NCBI GenBank assembly: GCA_013339765.2
Contig: JABSTR010001714.1
Location: 1 to 64,000, forward strand
DNA from: Haemaphysalis longicornis
Lineage: Eukaryota; Arthropoda; Arachnida; Ixodida; Ixodidae
Direction of reading: 5' to 3'
DNA length: 64,000 bases
Shown here: piece after piece, positions 24,432-35,254 of the stretch
How positions within the stretch are numbered: position 1 is the stretch's first letter
How the letters are laid out: each line of letters starts with the position of its first letter
Notes under the pieces: model-generated
Seen by the model: the letters and a program-made list of their open reading frames with translations, nothing else
Database searches by the model: none
Told to the model about the DNA's origin: nothing
Made by a program: the position numbers and the translations under genes

Positions 24432-25261
24432 AAGGCTCAACAGCAGGGAGGCTCAACGCCGGTTACGACTGGAGCACCACACGCAGATGTACTCAGCATA
24501 AATGGAAAGCACAACAGATGGCGACAGGCAATTCTCCATTAAAATTAGATGTTCAAAAGCGCATGACTCAGTTCCTCTCTGTGGGGCACCACGACCAGCA
24601 CTGTGCAGAGCTGTGTCACCGTCTTTAGTAGACATGTACACTGACTTGTCGGATCTATAGTCAAGAGTCAGGCATACATACTGCCTCGAACGCCTATAGT
24701 GTTGAGGACTGTTCGAATGGCGTCGTTCTCTGTGGAGTGGAATGCTGCTTTAACATCTGGAAATATTGCTATGACCACGACCGGCTTTATAGATAGCGGC
24801 TTTCCATGCGCGCCGATTTCACGTGCTGGATTTGCTATTGTTTTTTTACTTCTTTCCGACGCCACTTCACCAGTTGGCGCTGCATTTCATCCTCACTTCT
24901 CTGCTTTACAAGTGTTTGCTAGGCGTTGCATCGTTGTTATTTCGTCGGTTTCTGGGTTCGTTGTGCTCAGTGTTTGCCGATTCACACTGGGGAAAGTGCA
25001 CTTAGTCTGTGGGCACAAAAGTGGGCTCAAATAAGAGTTTTTAATGCGAAATTGTTACTTGTCTAGGCTGATGAAAACATGCACGGGCAGGGCGCCATGG
25101 TGTTCCACGCGTTTGATAGCACACGTACATTCGAAAGAAAAAAAAAACATATATTTAGCACGTTTTGTTCTATAGCATAGAAAAGAAAAAAAATGGAGGA
25201 AGAACTTTCTGCGCACTTTTATATAGTGCTCAAAAGAAAAAACTCCCAAGCATTTCCCCGA

Positions 25262-25642
25262 GGGTGAACATGGTTAAGTGCGAATGCACGGGGTAATCCA
25301 TCGCACGACCCGCTCTCGACGGGAGACTGAGAGAGAAGGCGGGCGCGCGAGAGAGAGGGGTGCGCGCGCAGCTGCAGCCAGCGAGGAGAGCGGAAGAGCG
25401 AGCGAAGGGGCAGGGGGACGCGCGCAGCGGCGTTAAAGATATATGACGCGTTACTGACACCGATATCAGCGTCGCGTCCGTGGCTTATGCGGTAGAGCGT
25501 CGGGCTGCGGCCCGCAAAGTCCTCGGATCGAAACCTGGCGCCGGATGCTGTCTCATTTTTAAATCTAGAGGAGCACTGCGGACGCCGCCGCCGACGCCGG
25601 CGGTGGATGGTTTGGGGTCGCTTATAAAGTGCATTCGCACTT
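25262..25642. mobile_element. Short element with TTAAGTGCGAATGCAC inverted ends and an internal tRNA-like promoter
   Basis: The left end ttaagtgcgaatgcac (from 25262) is exactly inverted at the right end, gtgcattcgcacttaa (to about 25645). Inside, 25487-25550 resembles a tRNA: an A-box-like 'tggcttatgcggtagagc' and a B-box-like 'ggatcgaaacc'. The same terminal sequence with its inner neighbour 'tataagcgaccc' appears again at 30633-30665, showing a dispersed family. It could be a SINE captured by a MITE or a foldback-type element. The surrounding 24432-25262 holds no recognisable gene. Confidence 0.5.
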
Positions 25643-25654
25643 AAAAGGAAAAGA

Positions 25655-26265
25655 AAACTCCCACCTCCCCTCGCGGGAACCCCTGTGTAGATGCGACGCA
25701 TAGGCGGAGCGCCGAAGGGACCGCGTTTTATAGCGCGCATGACGTTGAGGGGACTGCGTAAGCCGGTCCCAGTCGATGACGACGTTGGCGTACTTGTAAA
25801 GCGGCGTGGACTCTAGGTGTTTGAGCCAAGCGTAGATGTTGCTTCGCCGGAGAACGGCACACCGGTTATATGCGCAGCGCGCCCGAAGGAGAGGAAACCG
25901 CGGAAGAGAGAGTGCTGCATATGCGCCGGCCCCAGCGCGTCTGCCGCGGCTATGACGCAACGTGCCGCGGCTATGACGCAACACAATCCAACACAATCCA
26001 CTTTAATCCAATCCAATCCAAGTCAAGCCAAGCCAAGCCAAGCCAATCTAATCCAAGCCAAGCCAAGCCAATCTAATCCAAGCCAATTTAATCGAATCCA
26101 ATCCAATGCCCCTCGCGAGAGAGTGTTCGCTATCGGAGAGGAGAGGGGGTGAGCGGCGGAGAGCGCAGCTGGCGCGGCGAGGAGAATGGGGGAGGGGCGG
26201 ACAACGCCGACGTCGACGACGCCGGAGGGACAACGCGAGTGAATGAGATGCTCTCATCTAAAAAG
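25655..26265 (+). repeat. Composite repeat with (ATCCA/AGCCA)n pentamers, copy 2
   Basis: It repeats the block order of 17118-17570, including the same start ('aaaactcccacctcccctcg') and end ('gacaacgcgagtgaatgaga', 'catctaaaaa'). This copy has about 130 bp of extra sequence before the pentamers and a duplicated 'gccgcggctatgacgcaac' unit at 25948-25983. The pentamer tract spans about 25980-26108. It is non-coding. Confidence 0.7.
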
Positions 26266-28296
26266 AGAAACACACAGCGCTAGGTCAGTTCTCATTGGCT
26301 GACGACGCATAGCACGAGTAAAACAAACAAACAAAAACAGCTTGAGGCAGAAATTTCTAGCGCATTCTTGATTGGCCTTCAACGTATGTGGATGTAGTAT
26401 AGTATGTGGATGTAGTATGAATAGTGATTCTTAAAAAAAGTAGCTGCAGTGAGTTTGATACCGCGCTTGTAGGTTACAGACGTCTTAGGCAGCAGGCTCG
26501 GCAACAAACCTAGACAAAAGAAACGCGTTCGCGAAAGAATTGCGGAAAGATGAAGCAATATTTCTCACCGTAGTTTCAGTGAGCATACCCCAGGTGACCG
26601 TGTTTGTTGCGTACAGCTGAGCAAGCCCGGAAAGCGCACGGTAAAGACATTTTGTTTTCACCAGGCACGACCGCTCAGTCTCCCCGGTGGGAGGGGGATC
26701 GAGCGGCCGTGCACCAGGTTCGGATAGCTTCGGTGCGGGGGCAGTGGTTCAATAAGATATCCTGGAGATAACTGGAGTTCTCACTGCAAGCACTGACGGG
26801 GGACGGCTGCCAAAGCCAAGTTTGTCAATTGTTGGGCTTGTAAGCCGCCCCGACGAAGCTCCTACAAACGTGACGCTCGAGTTTTGGTAAAAACGTGCAA
26901 CCGCTGAAAAGGTTGCTGTTGATTAGTGTTCCCTCCGCTCTAACAACATTATGCTTTCCCGCAAGAATGACGGCGTTTCCAAGCACACAATGGCCCTGTT
27001 GGGGTGTTTGTGCAACTTCGAGCGCTCCCTGTGAATTCAAAAATAAAGCTCCTTAACGCAAAGCGAAAGTCGAGATAGTTTCCGCATTTCTAAATAAACG
27101 AAAAGGCTCGAAAAAAAAGAACACCAGTCGAGCTGGCGCTTATGGTAGCAGTGTGGTTCACTTGTGCACGTTAATGTTTGCATAGCTAAGAAACGGTTCT
27201 AGACTAACCCTGGTATTCTGAGTCCTTCCTTTACCCGACCCTCCAGTCGAGGGGATCTTTGAAATCGATTTGCCCATTCATTAGCATTGCGGAATCCTCT
27301 CCTCAGCCGAGTGGAGGAAGCAAATGGAGTGGAGGAGGGACACAGAATACGGCCCTTATCCGAGAGGTCTCATTGCTGGTCGGGATTATAGGTAGAGATG
27401 GGTACAATCGGTATTTATTGGTGCGACCGCTACTCTTTATGCGAGAAGTCGCTGGGCCCGCTGCGAGCGAAGCGAAGCTGGCGAGTTTGGGGATTAAACT
27501 TGGCTCCATCTGACGGAGCGCGTCGTCCCTACACGGCAATGTTTGGGCTCGCTACCTCCCATTATCGCTGGCTGCGATGGGCAGATCGCTATCAATAAAG
27601 CCGGTCGTGGCTGTGATGAAGTGGCGCAGGTTGTTTGCACGCTCGACCTGTTCCACGAGTGCGTTGACGTTGTCCAGGCTGCTCCTGCTTTTCCGAAAAG
27701 CAGACACCTGGGGGGGGGGGGGGGGGGGGGGGTGAGGGATATGTATGTCTGTTCGTCAGATGTGAAATAACACTTCCTATAGGTAAGCAGTCCTTTGAGC
27801 ACATTATCTTAGTAGAATCTGTTTTTGGATAATTCAGATAACACACTAGTGTCTGCCGTTTCCTATGACCCCACGCCTCCTGTAGGAGCCAATGTATTGG
27901 TTCCTAATTGTGTACGACACCATGGTCAACTAACTAATTATGACGAGTAACAAATAACTCAGCTTGTGTTATACTCAATAGTGTCATTAGCATAGTTGCC
28001 CCCCAGGGCATCACCGGGTAATTGCTACGACATTATCATAGGTATACTTATAACTATGTATTTTCATATTTGTAAGTATTGATTGACATGCAATTTGATT
28101 TGAAGAGCTCACGTAATAGTGCAGCTAAGTTTTCTTCACCGAAAAAAATACTGGTGACTCTAGAGTCACACGCTGCTAGGTTACAGTACCAGCCTTGGCT
28201 CCTTCGGACCGGTACATGATAAGCAGTGTCTTTCATATTGCTGATCAGGCTTTTATTGAAACAATACGTTCGCTCTTCTTTTTTAAACATTTTTAG
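26266..28296. other. Intronic DNA without a recognisable gene; one 23-bp G-tract
   Basis: The notable landmark is an uninterrupted run of 23 G at 27710-27732. Around 27240-27700 the sequence is GC-rich with a 'tcaataaagccgg' near 27592 that could be a poly(A) signal of an unidentified LTR or SINE, but no termini could be defined. The rest, up to the acceptor of M13 exon c, shows no coding or repeat signature I can name. Confidence 0.5.
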
Positions 28297-28546
28297 ATCG
28301 GACTTGGTCAACTACATATTATGGAAGAAAATCGAAAACATGGCGAAAGCAGAAGGAACACTGCTGCATGACATTTATTTGGAATATAAACGCAACACGT
28401 CTTTGACCCAAGGTGACAAGGAAGGCGTGGAACCCAAAAACCTAACTCTTCTGTGCGTACTTCAACTGCTTCGAGACGACATAATGTACACTGCTGGAGC
28501 CAATTACTACATTCAGGCCAAATTTGATCAACGCTCCAAAGAAGAG
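28297..28546 (+). CDS. Neprilysin-like M13 protein, exon c (83 codons)
   Basis: This is the longest exon found, from a tttttag acceptor to a GTAAGC donor (250 nt, entering in phase 2 and leaving in phase 0). It encodes SDLVNYILWKKIENMAKAEG, then LHDIYLEYKRNTSLTQGDKE, and ends NYYIQAKFDQRSKEE. The 'L.NY..W......' helix and the 'C...L......A..YY..A.F...SK' block are characteristic of M13 ectodomains. The Cys in LLCVLQLL is at the conserved 'W..C' disulphide position. NTS and NLT are sequons. A stop 57 nt past the donor confirms the frame does not continue. Intron c-d is only 67 bp (28547-28613). Confidence 0.92.
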
Positions 28547-28613
28547 GTAAGCGTCGGTGTTGAGGTGTTAAAATTACTGAAGAAACATTATCCCTTTTTT
28601 TAACGTTTTATAG

Positions 28614-28712
28614 GTTGTGAAGATAATGAAAATTGTCAACTCAACCTTTAAGGACATTCTGATGGGAAACACATGGATGACAAACACAACGAAAGCAACC
28701 GCCTTGATGAAG
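28614..28712 (+). CDS. Neprilysin-like M13 protein, exon d (33 codons)
   Basis: The exon runs from a tttatag acceptor to a GTGAGC donor (99 nt, phase 0 at both ends). It encodes VVKIMKIVNSTFKDILMGNT and then WMTNTTKATALMK. This matches the M13 block 'v..mv..i...f...L....WMd..TK..A..K', with Asp after WM replaced by Thr. NST and NTT add two sequons. It joins exon e directly, with no residues missing compared with the family. The donor lies only 12 bases before the TTAA-flanked element that fills the following intron. Confidence 0.9.
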
Positions 28713-29149
28713 GTGAGCGGTTAATGGGGACCATGAAGACAAAAGACAAAATTGTTTTATTCGAAATATTAGGTGTTTTAAGTTCCCCAGGGCTTTTCCA
28801 GCAGCAAATTATGCTTTATTCACCCAGAAATTAAACAATTTAAGGCAAAATTTTAATTCTCCCGTAAATCGTGCTTCGTGACGCCAGGGAAAATGATTAC
28901 AGGGAAGGCATTTGAAACAATTGTTTGTACGGTGAACAGGGCTGCAATGAACGGGTCAAGCGTGTTTTGTTGCCTCGTTTACCGTTCGTCCTCCAAGATT
29001 CAGCCACGATACTGCTGAGGATCGCTGTCCGCACTCGCTTTGTTTTTGACCAGATTTACTCCTGCTTTATTTCTGTTAGGGTTGATAGCAATCGTTTCGT
29101 GAAACATTGGGTATGCTCGAAAAACAGTCACAGAAGGCAATGTCGCTTA

Positions 29150-29245
29150 TGCCAGTTGGCCAGTGTAAGCCCACTGAGCAGGAGGTCGCAGGTTCAATTC
29201 CCTGCCGCGGCGGCCGCTTTTCTTAGTGAGGCGAAAAACAAAAAT
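29150..29245 (+). mobile_element. SINE head fragment (tRNA-like part)
   Basis: It contains 'cttatgccagttggccagtg', 'gagcaggaggtcgcaggttc' and 'aattccctgccgcggcggcc', then 'gcttttcttagtgaggcgaa', which is the tRNA-like head and first body bases of the SINE family. The body then breaks off. The next 40 bases (ccgttccactcaacgtgaaa...) match, inverted, a segment at about 7196-7238, so the junction joins two different repeats. Confidence 0.55.
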
Positions 29246-29774
29246 TAAAGCCGTTCCACTCAACGTGAAAGCTGTTGGAAGTGCAGAGCAGTGATTCGGC
29301 ATAATGGGCTGTACCGCCGTTATCAGCTTACTGCTACCACCCCATACAATTCAAATTTACCGCCTTCGCAGTGCTCGCGTGCCCCCTGCCTGAAACTGCG
29401 CCAGCGGGAGTTCTGTTCTCTTTGTGCTTTTATCCCCGCACGTGCCGGCGTTGCACTGCACATTTTGCGTTTACTATCGTAAAAACCAGCCCAACGGTCG
29501 TCCTTAACTAAAGGAACACGGGCGAATTATGTATATTTTTCCTTAAATGTACCTACAGTTTTCTTTGCGCTAAACAATGGAAAGATGTATGACAAACGCC
29601 AGCGTTTCACCAGTTTTCGAAGGCTTATGACTATATAAACCGCTTGGCTTTCGAAGCCTCTGGGGTACGCCGCGAACAACAGCGTTACCCCGGGACGCCG
29701 CCTTGGTGTTTATATACTTGGGTCGAGCGAGCGAGGTAGGACGACAAGGCGAGCGCCTAAAGTGCTCTTCCGTT

Positions 29775-29905
29775 AAAACGCCCGGGTGTACGAGATTTTG
29801 GCGCACGTTAAAGATACCCAGGTAGTCAAAATTAATCCGGAGCCCTCCACTACAGCGCGCCTCATCGCCTGCGTTGCGCCGGCGCGTTAAACCCCACAAT
29901 CGAAT
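29775..29905 (+). mobile_element. Ruka-like SINE, 3' part only
   Basis: It carries 'aaaacgcccgggtgtacgag', 'ttttggcgcacgttaaagat', 'gtcaaaattaatccggagcc', 'cctcatcgcctgcgttgcgc' and 'ggcgcgttaaaccccacaatc', with a decayed tail 'gaatcgaacc'. It lies in the left part of the TTAA-flanked element, so it inserted after, or was carried by, that element. Confidence 0.75.
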
Positions 29906-30749
29906 CGAACCAGTGCAAGCTCAATACGCCGGATGGCTGAGCAGATATAAGCGCCATAGAGCGCGCAGTTTGAACTAGTGCTTACATACGTAACTTCCAT
30001 CTGTTTGCCACATTACTTTTACTGCTAAAAAAATATGCAATAAATTTTTGCGCCAATTGCTCGTTCTTCAACCTTACAGGCCCTGCCTAACTTTTGTTTT
30101 GCGTTTTCAGCTGGCCATAATACGTCATAGGTTTTTGTGCGGTAAATGAGGTAGTGGGTCGCATGGCTGTTCTCTTTTTAAAGGGAAGCTTTACTACTTT
30201 CTTTCCAGTGGTTTCGCCGAGGATGCGCAAGTTAACCTTTTGACCGGAGACACACTCTCGGCGACACACCCCTCGAAGCGCATCGCGTGATTCGCCGGGC
30301 CTGCTGTCGGTGCTGCACACAAGGCCCCATTTTAAGTCGTTCTGCTCACGTAGCGGCGGCGGCCGCGACGGGAGCGGCCGCTCAGCTGATCGGCAGCCGG
30401 CAAAACCAGCAGCCCCCCACGCATGCGCCGCTGGGTAGGCTCGGGCTATGCGACTCATCTTGCATAGCGTTCGCCGTGAAAGAGTAACGCCGCGTTCGCC
30501 GAGAATGAAAGCGAGGCTGGGCCTCCTTCTGTGAGCGTTGCACGGGACCGAAAGGCTTTGAGCCGTGGTCGGCAATACCGCTGCATCAAAGGTCAACCAA
30601 GCGAAACCAAGACTCAACCAGACTAAGCCAAGCTTTTAAGTGCGAATGCACTTTATAAGCGACCCTGAATTCCGTTGACCGCCGTCCGTCCACATAGCAA
30701 CAGCTGCGGGTGCGCGCGCTCCTCGTCTTCCTTGGCAACGGGGGGAGAT

Positions 30750-31051
30750 GGCACATACCCACGTGGGGGATTGGCCAGGAATCTCCTCGTCTTCCTTGGC
30801 AGCGGGGGGAGAAGGGCGCGCGCTGCCTGGCCGCTGACATGGCACATACCCACTTGGGGGATTGGCCAGGATTCGGGCGTGAGAAGGGCTAATGCACCCG
30901 CTTAAAGGAGTACTGACACGAAATTTCAAAGCTGAGATCCGCTCAAGCAATCAAGTACAACGACAACACAAATAGGCGTCTGTGCACGGCACATACCCAC
31001 GTGGGGGATTGGCCAGGAATCGGGCGTGAGAAGGGCTAATGCACCCGCTTA
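30750..31051. repeat. 147-bp tandem repeat array, left part (split by a LINE)
   Basis: The word cacatacccac.tgggggattggccagga starts near 30752, 30843 and 30990 here and near 35902 beyond the LINE. The spacing 30843 to 30990 is 147 bp. If the 4764 bp added by the LINE insertion are subtracted, 30990 to 35902 is 148 bp, so the array continues across the insertion. Each full unit also carries 'cacccgcttaaaggagtact', 'caaagctgagatccgct' and 'gcaatcaagtacaacgacaa'. The first unit (30752) is aberrant. Confidence 0.85.
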
Positions 31052-31121
31052 GGAGGAGGAATCAACTTTTACTGAGCCCAAGAAATCGGTGGTGCGCGCT
31101 GGCACCAGACGGGGTGGTTCC

Positions 31122-31965
31122 CTAGTTACGGGACCCATATGTTCTCAGCAGCTCCTGGCCCCTGTCTGTCAGTGCGAGCTGAGTCGGCAGGGCGGGGCTG
31201 GTCAACAAGGTCTCCCATCGCTCAAGGGGTTGGGGATTGGGGGTGTTGTGGGGAAGGGAAGGAGGGGGGGTCTTGAGTTCTGTACACTCTGCCAAGATGT
31301 GCGGCAGGGTGCCCCTCTCTCTTTTGCAAAACGGACAGAGCGTATCGTGTTCCGCAGGGTACATGCGGTTCATCAGTACGGGATGCGCAAGCGATCCCGC
31401 CTGCGCTCGACGCAGGATCGTCTGTTGCTGCCTAGTCAGTTTGGGGTGCGGTTCCGGCAGTCTGCACCTCTCCTCTCGGTACATCCGGGTAATGTCCCGA
31501 AAGCTGGTAACCGGGTGCGGTAGCTCTTCCGGCTCGTTCTCGGCCCGGATTGACATTTCTCGGGCATGGTAGTCGGCGATGGTGTTGCCTGCTACCCGCG
31601 AGTGAGCCGGGACCCACACGAGCTCTATGGCTCTTCCCGGTGGCTTGCACTTGGATAGAATGGCTCGGGCCGCGGAAGAGATTACCCCCCTGCGGAAGCT
31701 TCCGTACGCTGTCATTGAGTCGGTGACCACGGTGTCCACGCATGGCTGTGCGAGTGCCAGGGCCACGGCCACTTCCTCGGCAACTGCGGGGTCTGTTGTC
31801 TTCAGGGACGCGCTGACGATCAGCCGGTCTCTGGACGTAACTACCGCCGCTGCACGGTCGCTGTGTTTTCGGAGCGAGGCGTCCGCGTAGAGGACCCTGG
31901 GGTTCTCTTCCAGCTTCCGGGCCATTGCTTTTGCCCGCGCGGTGCGCCTCTCGTCGTCCTTGCCC
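31122..31965 (-). CDS. LINE ORF2, RNase H and C-terminal part (frameshifted from the rest)
   Basis: The open frame begins near 31965 in the frame after the break; its first Met is at 31925. It shows the RNase H signature: the first catalytic Asp in VLYADASLRKHSD, a Glu in TDPAVAEEVAVALALAQ, then VTDSMTAY and IELVWVPAHSRVAGNTIADY with the later His and Asp. A C-terminal Cys/His cluster follows (LCPFCKRERGTLPHILAEC), as in I-type ORF2. All RNase H catalytic residues I can place are present. The preceding endonuclease/reverse transcriptase frame runs past this point out of register, so one small indel near 31960-31970 separates the parts. Confidence 0.85.
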
Positions 31966-34767
31966 TGGCGTCATGTTCCGGGGAAGGGGTTTGGTCAGAA
32001 TGCTCATCTTCCAGTCTTCCGGAAGGGCTGCCTTGATGGGTACTGGCTCGATCTGCCAACCTATCTTGCGTAGGACGGCTCGTCCGTGCTCCGTGTGACT
32101 GAGCCGGATTCTCTGATTCGAAAGGTGGGCTTCGATGAGCTCCTCCACCGTGTTGTGGGCGCCCATGTCTAGCAGTCTTTGCGTGGACGAGTATATGGGA
32201 ATGCCGAGTGCTTGCTTCGTTGCCTTGCGAAGCATCGTGTTTAGGGTGTCCCTATTCGCCTTCGTCAGCTGGAGATACGGGGCGGAGTAGGTAACCCGCG
32301 ACACGACGAAAGCGCGTACCAGGCGCATGGCATCGTCCTCTTTCAGGCCTCGGTTTCGGTTAGATACCCTCCGAATCATACTGAGTATCTGTTCGGATGT
32401 AGTCTTGATCTTTTTGACGGCGGCGTGTGCCTTCCCGTCGCTCTGAAGTAGTAGGCCGAGAATCCGAATCTGCTGAGTTGGCTTGATGGCCGTTCCGTCG
32501 ATGGTGATGGTCACGTTCGGCAGCGGCTCCTTCTGAGGTTTCCCCGGTTGGATCATGAGCAGCTCAGATTTCTGGGGAGCGCAGCTCAGTCCGCACGACT
32601 TGGCGTACTCGTGCACGGTCGTTGCCGCCCGCTGCAAGGCTTCCTCCACCCAGGCATCGGACCCGGCTCGGGCCGTCCACACCGTAATGTCGTCGGCGTA
32701 GAACGCGTGGTCCACGCCTTCGATTTGCTTGAGTAGATCGGGCAGGGGCAGGAGGGCCAGATTGAAGAGCAGGGGCGACAAGACCGACCCCTGAGGGGTG
32801 CCCCTATCGCCGAGCTCGACAGGGTCCGACTTCTCGTCCCCTATCCTGATGGTCGCCGTTCGGTTTGACAGAAAATCTTTTATGTAGCCGAATGTCTTGC
32901 GGCCGCACCTGGTCTTGTTCAGATTCTGCAACACGCTTGCGTGGGACACGTTGTCAAACGCTCCTTTCAGGTCGAGGGCGAGTATCCCGCGCGGCGCGTG
33001 CCTCGTTGCCTGCTTGACGACCAGCTCGTGGAGTTGGACCATCACGTCTTGGGTGCTGAGATGATGTCTGAAGCCGTACATCGTCTCCGGCATCTGATCT
33101 GTTTCTTCGAGGTGCTTCTGCAGCCGGCGAAGAACCATGCGCTCCATAACTTTCCCCGCGCAGGACGTGAGGGAGATGGGCCGCATGTTGTCTATCGTGA
33201 GGGCTTTGCCGGGCTTTGGAATGAAGTGGACCTCGGCTTCCTTCCATTCCTCCGGCAACCGCGAGCTGTCCCAGGTTTCGTTGATGTGCTCTAGGAGGCC
33301 GCGGGCCGCTGCACCGCTCATGTTACCGAGCAGTTTGTAAGTTATGGCGTCCCTGCCGGGGGCACTTCTCTTATTGCTTTCGTCTATCGCTGTCCAAAAT
33401 TCCGTCATGGTAAACGGCCTGTCCAGCTCGTCGTTGTCGGGTCCTTCGTACGTCTCGGGCACCGGGTACTGGCCCTTCTCTTCGTTTAGGTACCTCGCCT
33501 TCAGGTCTTCCAGGAGCCTGCAGCCGTCTCCCTTGTACGTGTTCAATACTTTGGTAAGGTTGCGATTGGTCGCAGTTTTGGTACTCAGCGGGTCGATTAA
33601 ATGCCTCAAGAGACACCACGTCTTCCGCGCCGAGAGCTTGCCCTGCAGGCCGTCGCAAGTCTTCAGCCAATTTTCCCTGCATAGCTTGGCCGCGTGCTCG
33701 GCGATCTGTTTGTTCAAGACCGCAATGCGTTTGGCCAGCTTTCTGTTATGTCTCTGACGCTTCCACCGCCGCGTTAACGAGTGCCGAGCCGCCCACATGT
33801 GGGTAAGTCTGGCGTCCACGTACGGTACCTGCGCCGTCGTTGCGATTTCCTGGGTGAATTTCTGGAGGACCTGCTTCTGGTCCCTCGCCCATTCGGTGTA
33901 GGTTTGTTTTCTTTCGGCTTGTGCCGGCTCTTCCTCGGCCGCCGCGTCTTGTTCTTGGGTATACTTCCTCATCTTGTCCCAATCCGTGATCCGCGCCGTC
34001 CCCAGCACAGCCCGATATCGGGAGCCTCGGATCGTGATGCGGATCACACTGTGGTCAGACCCCAGGTCCGCTTCTTCGCTCCTCCAGGTGACGTCTAGCG
34101 TGCCCGATAACCACGACAGGTCTGGCGTAGTGTCCCTCGCGGCACTGTTGCCTCTTCTGGTGGGTACGTCCGGCTCGTTCAGGAGGGCCATCTCGTGATC
34201 CTCCATTGCCTTGGCCAACGATTTTCCTCTCTTGGACTGGAACTTATAGCCCCACGTTGTGTGAGGGGCGTTAAAGTCGCCGAGGATCAGGAGTGGCCTC
34301 GTCCCTGCCAACCCTTTCGCCTGGCTCACGATGCGGTCAAACTCGTACTGCCGTTGTGACGGCCGGCAGTACGCGCTCATGACGAATAGATTGCCCGAGT
34401 TGCCAATTTCTCTTGCATGAATTTCGACCAGCGTGTGCTCGCACCCGCCCTGCGCCGTGACGTGTTGTGTTGCCGCCACGTTGCTGCGGACGAGCACCGC
34501 CGTTCCGTTCTCCGTGGGGTCTGTGTAAGTGACGTACCCCGGGAGTCGTGGTTTCCCGTTTGTTTCCTGTAGAGCTATTACATCTGGCTTGTTTTCTTGC
34601 CCGTCAATGTGTAAAAGTAGTTCCGCTTCTTTGTTGCGAATTCCGCGGCAGTTCCATTGGTAAATTACGGCGGTGTCTTCCCCGGTCTTCTTCCTGTGCT
34701 TCTTACTTGGCCTCTGCGTCATCCTCCTCGGACGTCTCGAGTCGACCGCGCCTTTTCGCGATCGCAT
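31965..34767 (-). CDS. LINE ORF2, endonuclease and reverse transcriptase part
   Basis: It starts at the ATG at 34767, overlapping the end of ORF1 by 65 bases. The N-terminal third is an AP-like endonuclease: IYQWNCRGIRN, VIALQETNGKPRLPGY, LLILGDFNAPHTTWGY and LGSDHSVIRITIRG. The middle is a reverse transcriptase: MRPISLTSCAGKVMERMVL, GILALDLKGAFDNVSH, GTPQGSVLSPLLFNLALL and HAFYADDITVW, so the three catalytic Asp (one in ALDLKG, two in YADD) are kept. It is open for about 930 codons with no stop until the frame change near 31965, after which the same frame stays open by chance to 31432 without RNase H similarity. Confidence 0.92.
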
Positions 34768-35254
34768 CTTTGATTTTCTCGGCCCGTTCCTTTTTCAGGG
34801 ACGCAAAACGGTTTGTGGCTACTTTTATTCCTTCGGCCCGCTCCTTTTTCAGGGACGCGAAACGGTTCCTCACCGACTTTGTGGCTACTTTTAGCGCTAG
34901 GCGCTCGTGCTTTACCGAGAGCGTGTGAAGCTGACTCTCGACAGCTCCGAGTCGGGCGTCCATTTTGCCTAGCCTTTCGTTAATTTGGGTGATTGCGGAC
35001 AAAATGGCCGTAAGCTCTCCTCCTCGTGGGATCTGTGTCGTTGCCGTGGTCGCGGTCTTTGCGGCCGCCGCTTCCTCTCCGCTCGCGGGACCCTCTTCGG
35101 CGTCCATCGCCTCTTGATTGCTGGATGCACGTTGCGTGGACCCAGCCGCTCCCGCCGTCCGCCCTAGGGGGGGCGAGGGGGGATCCCTCCGCGCCACCTT
35201 GCGCAAGCCTCCGGCGTTGTTTGTCGCCTTGGTGTTGTTTTGGGGTCTTTGCAT
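34703..35254 (-). CDS. LINE ORF1 (183 codons), coiled-coil type
   Basis: It starts at the ATG at 35254 and precedes ORF2 in the element. It has a low-complexity Ala/Thr/Glu-rich N-terminal third, then LTAILSAITQINERLGKMD and LGAVESQLHTLSVKHERL, with heptad-like hydrophobic spacing expected of a coiled coil, and a very basic C-terminus. The segment NRFASLKKERAEGIKVAT is followed by a near-copy, NRFASLKKERAEKIKDAI: an 18-residue tandem duplication. I see no CCHC zinc knuckle, which many I-type ORF1 proteins have, so this may be a truncated or divergent nucleic-acid-binding protein. Its assignment rests on position more than homology. Confidence 0.65.
   Translation of the reverse strand: MQRPQNNTKATNNAGGLRKVARRDPPSPPLGRTAGAAGSTQRASSNQEAMDAEEGPASGEEAAAAKTATTATTQIPRGGELTAILSAITQINERLGKMDARLGAVESQLHTLSVKHERLALKVATKSVRNRFASLKKERAEGIKVATNRFASLKKERAEKIKDAIAKRRGRLETSEEDDAEAK

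Noticed and set aside
25480..25552. Possible functional tRNA gene
   Set aside because: It has A- and B-box-like words but no proper acceptor pairing or anticodon stem, and lies between transposon-like inverted ends.
31432..31960. Continuation of the LINE ORF2 frame beyond the reverse transcriptase
   Set aside because: It stays open but has no similarity to RNase H; the true RNase H lies in another frame over the same DNA.
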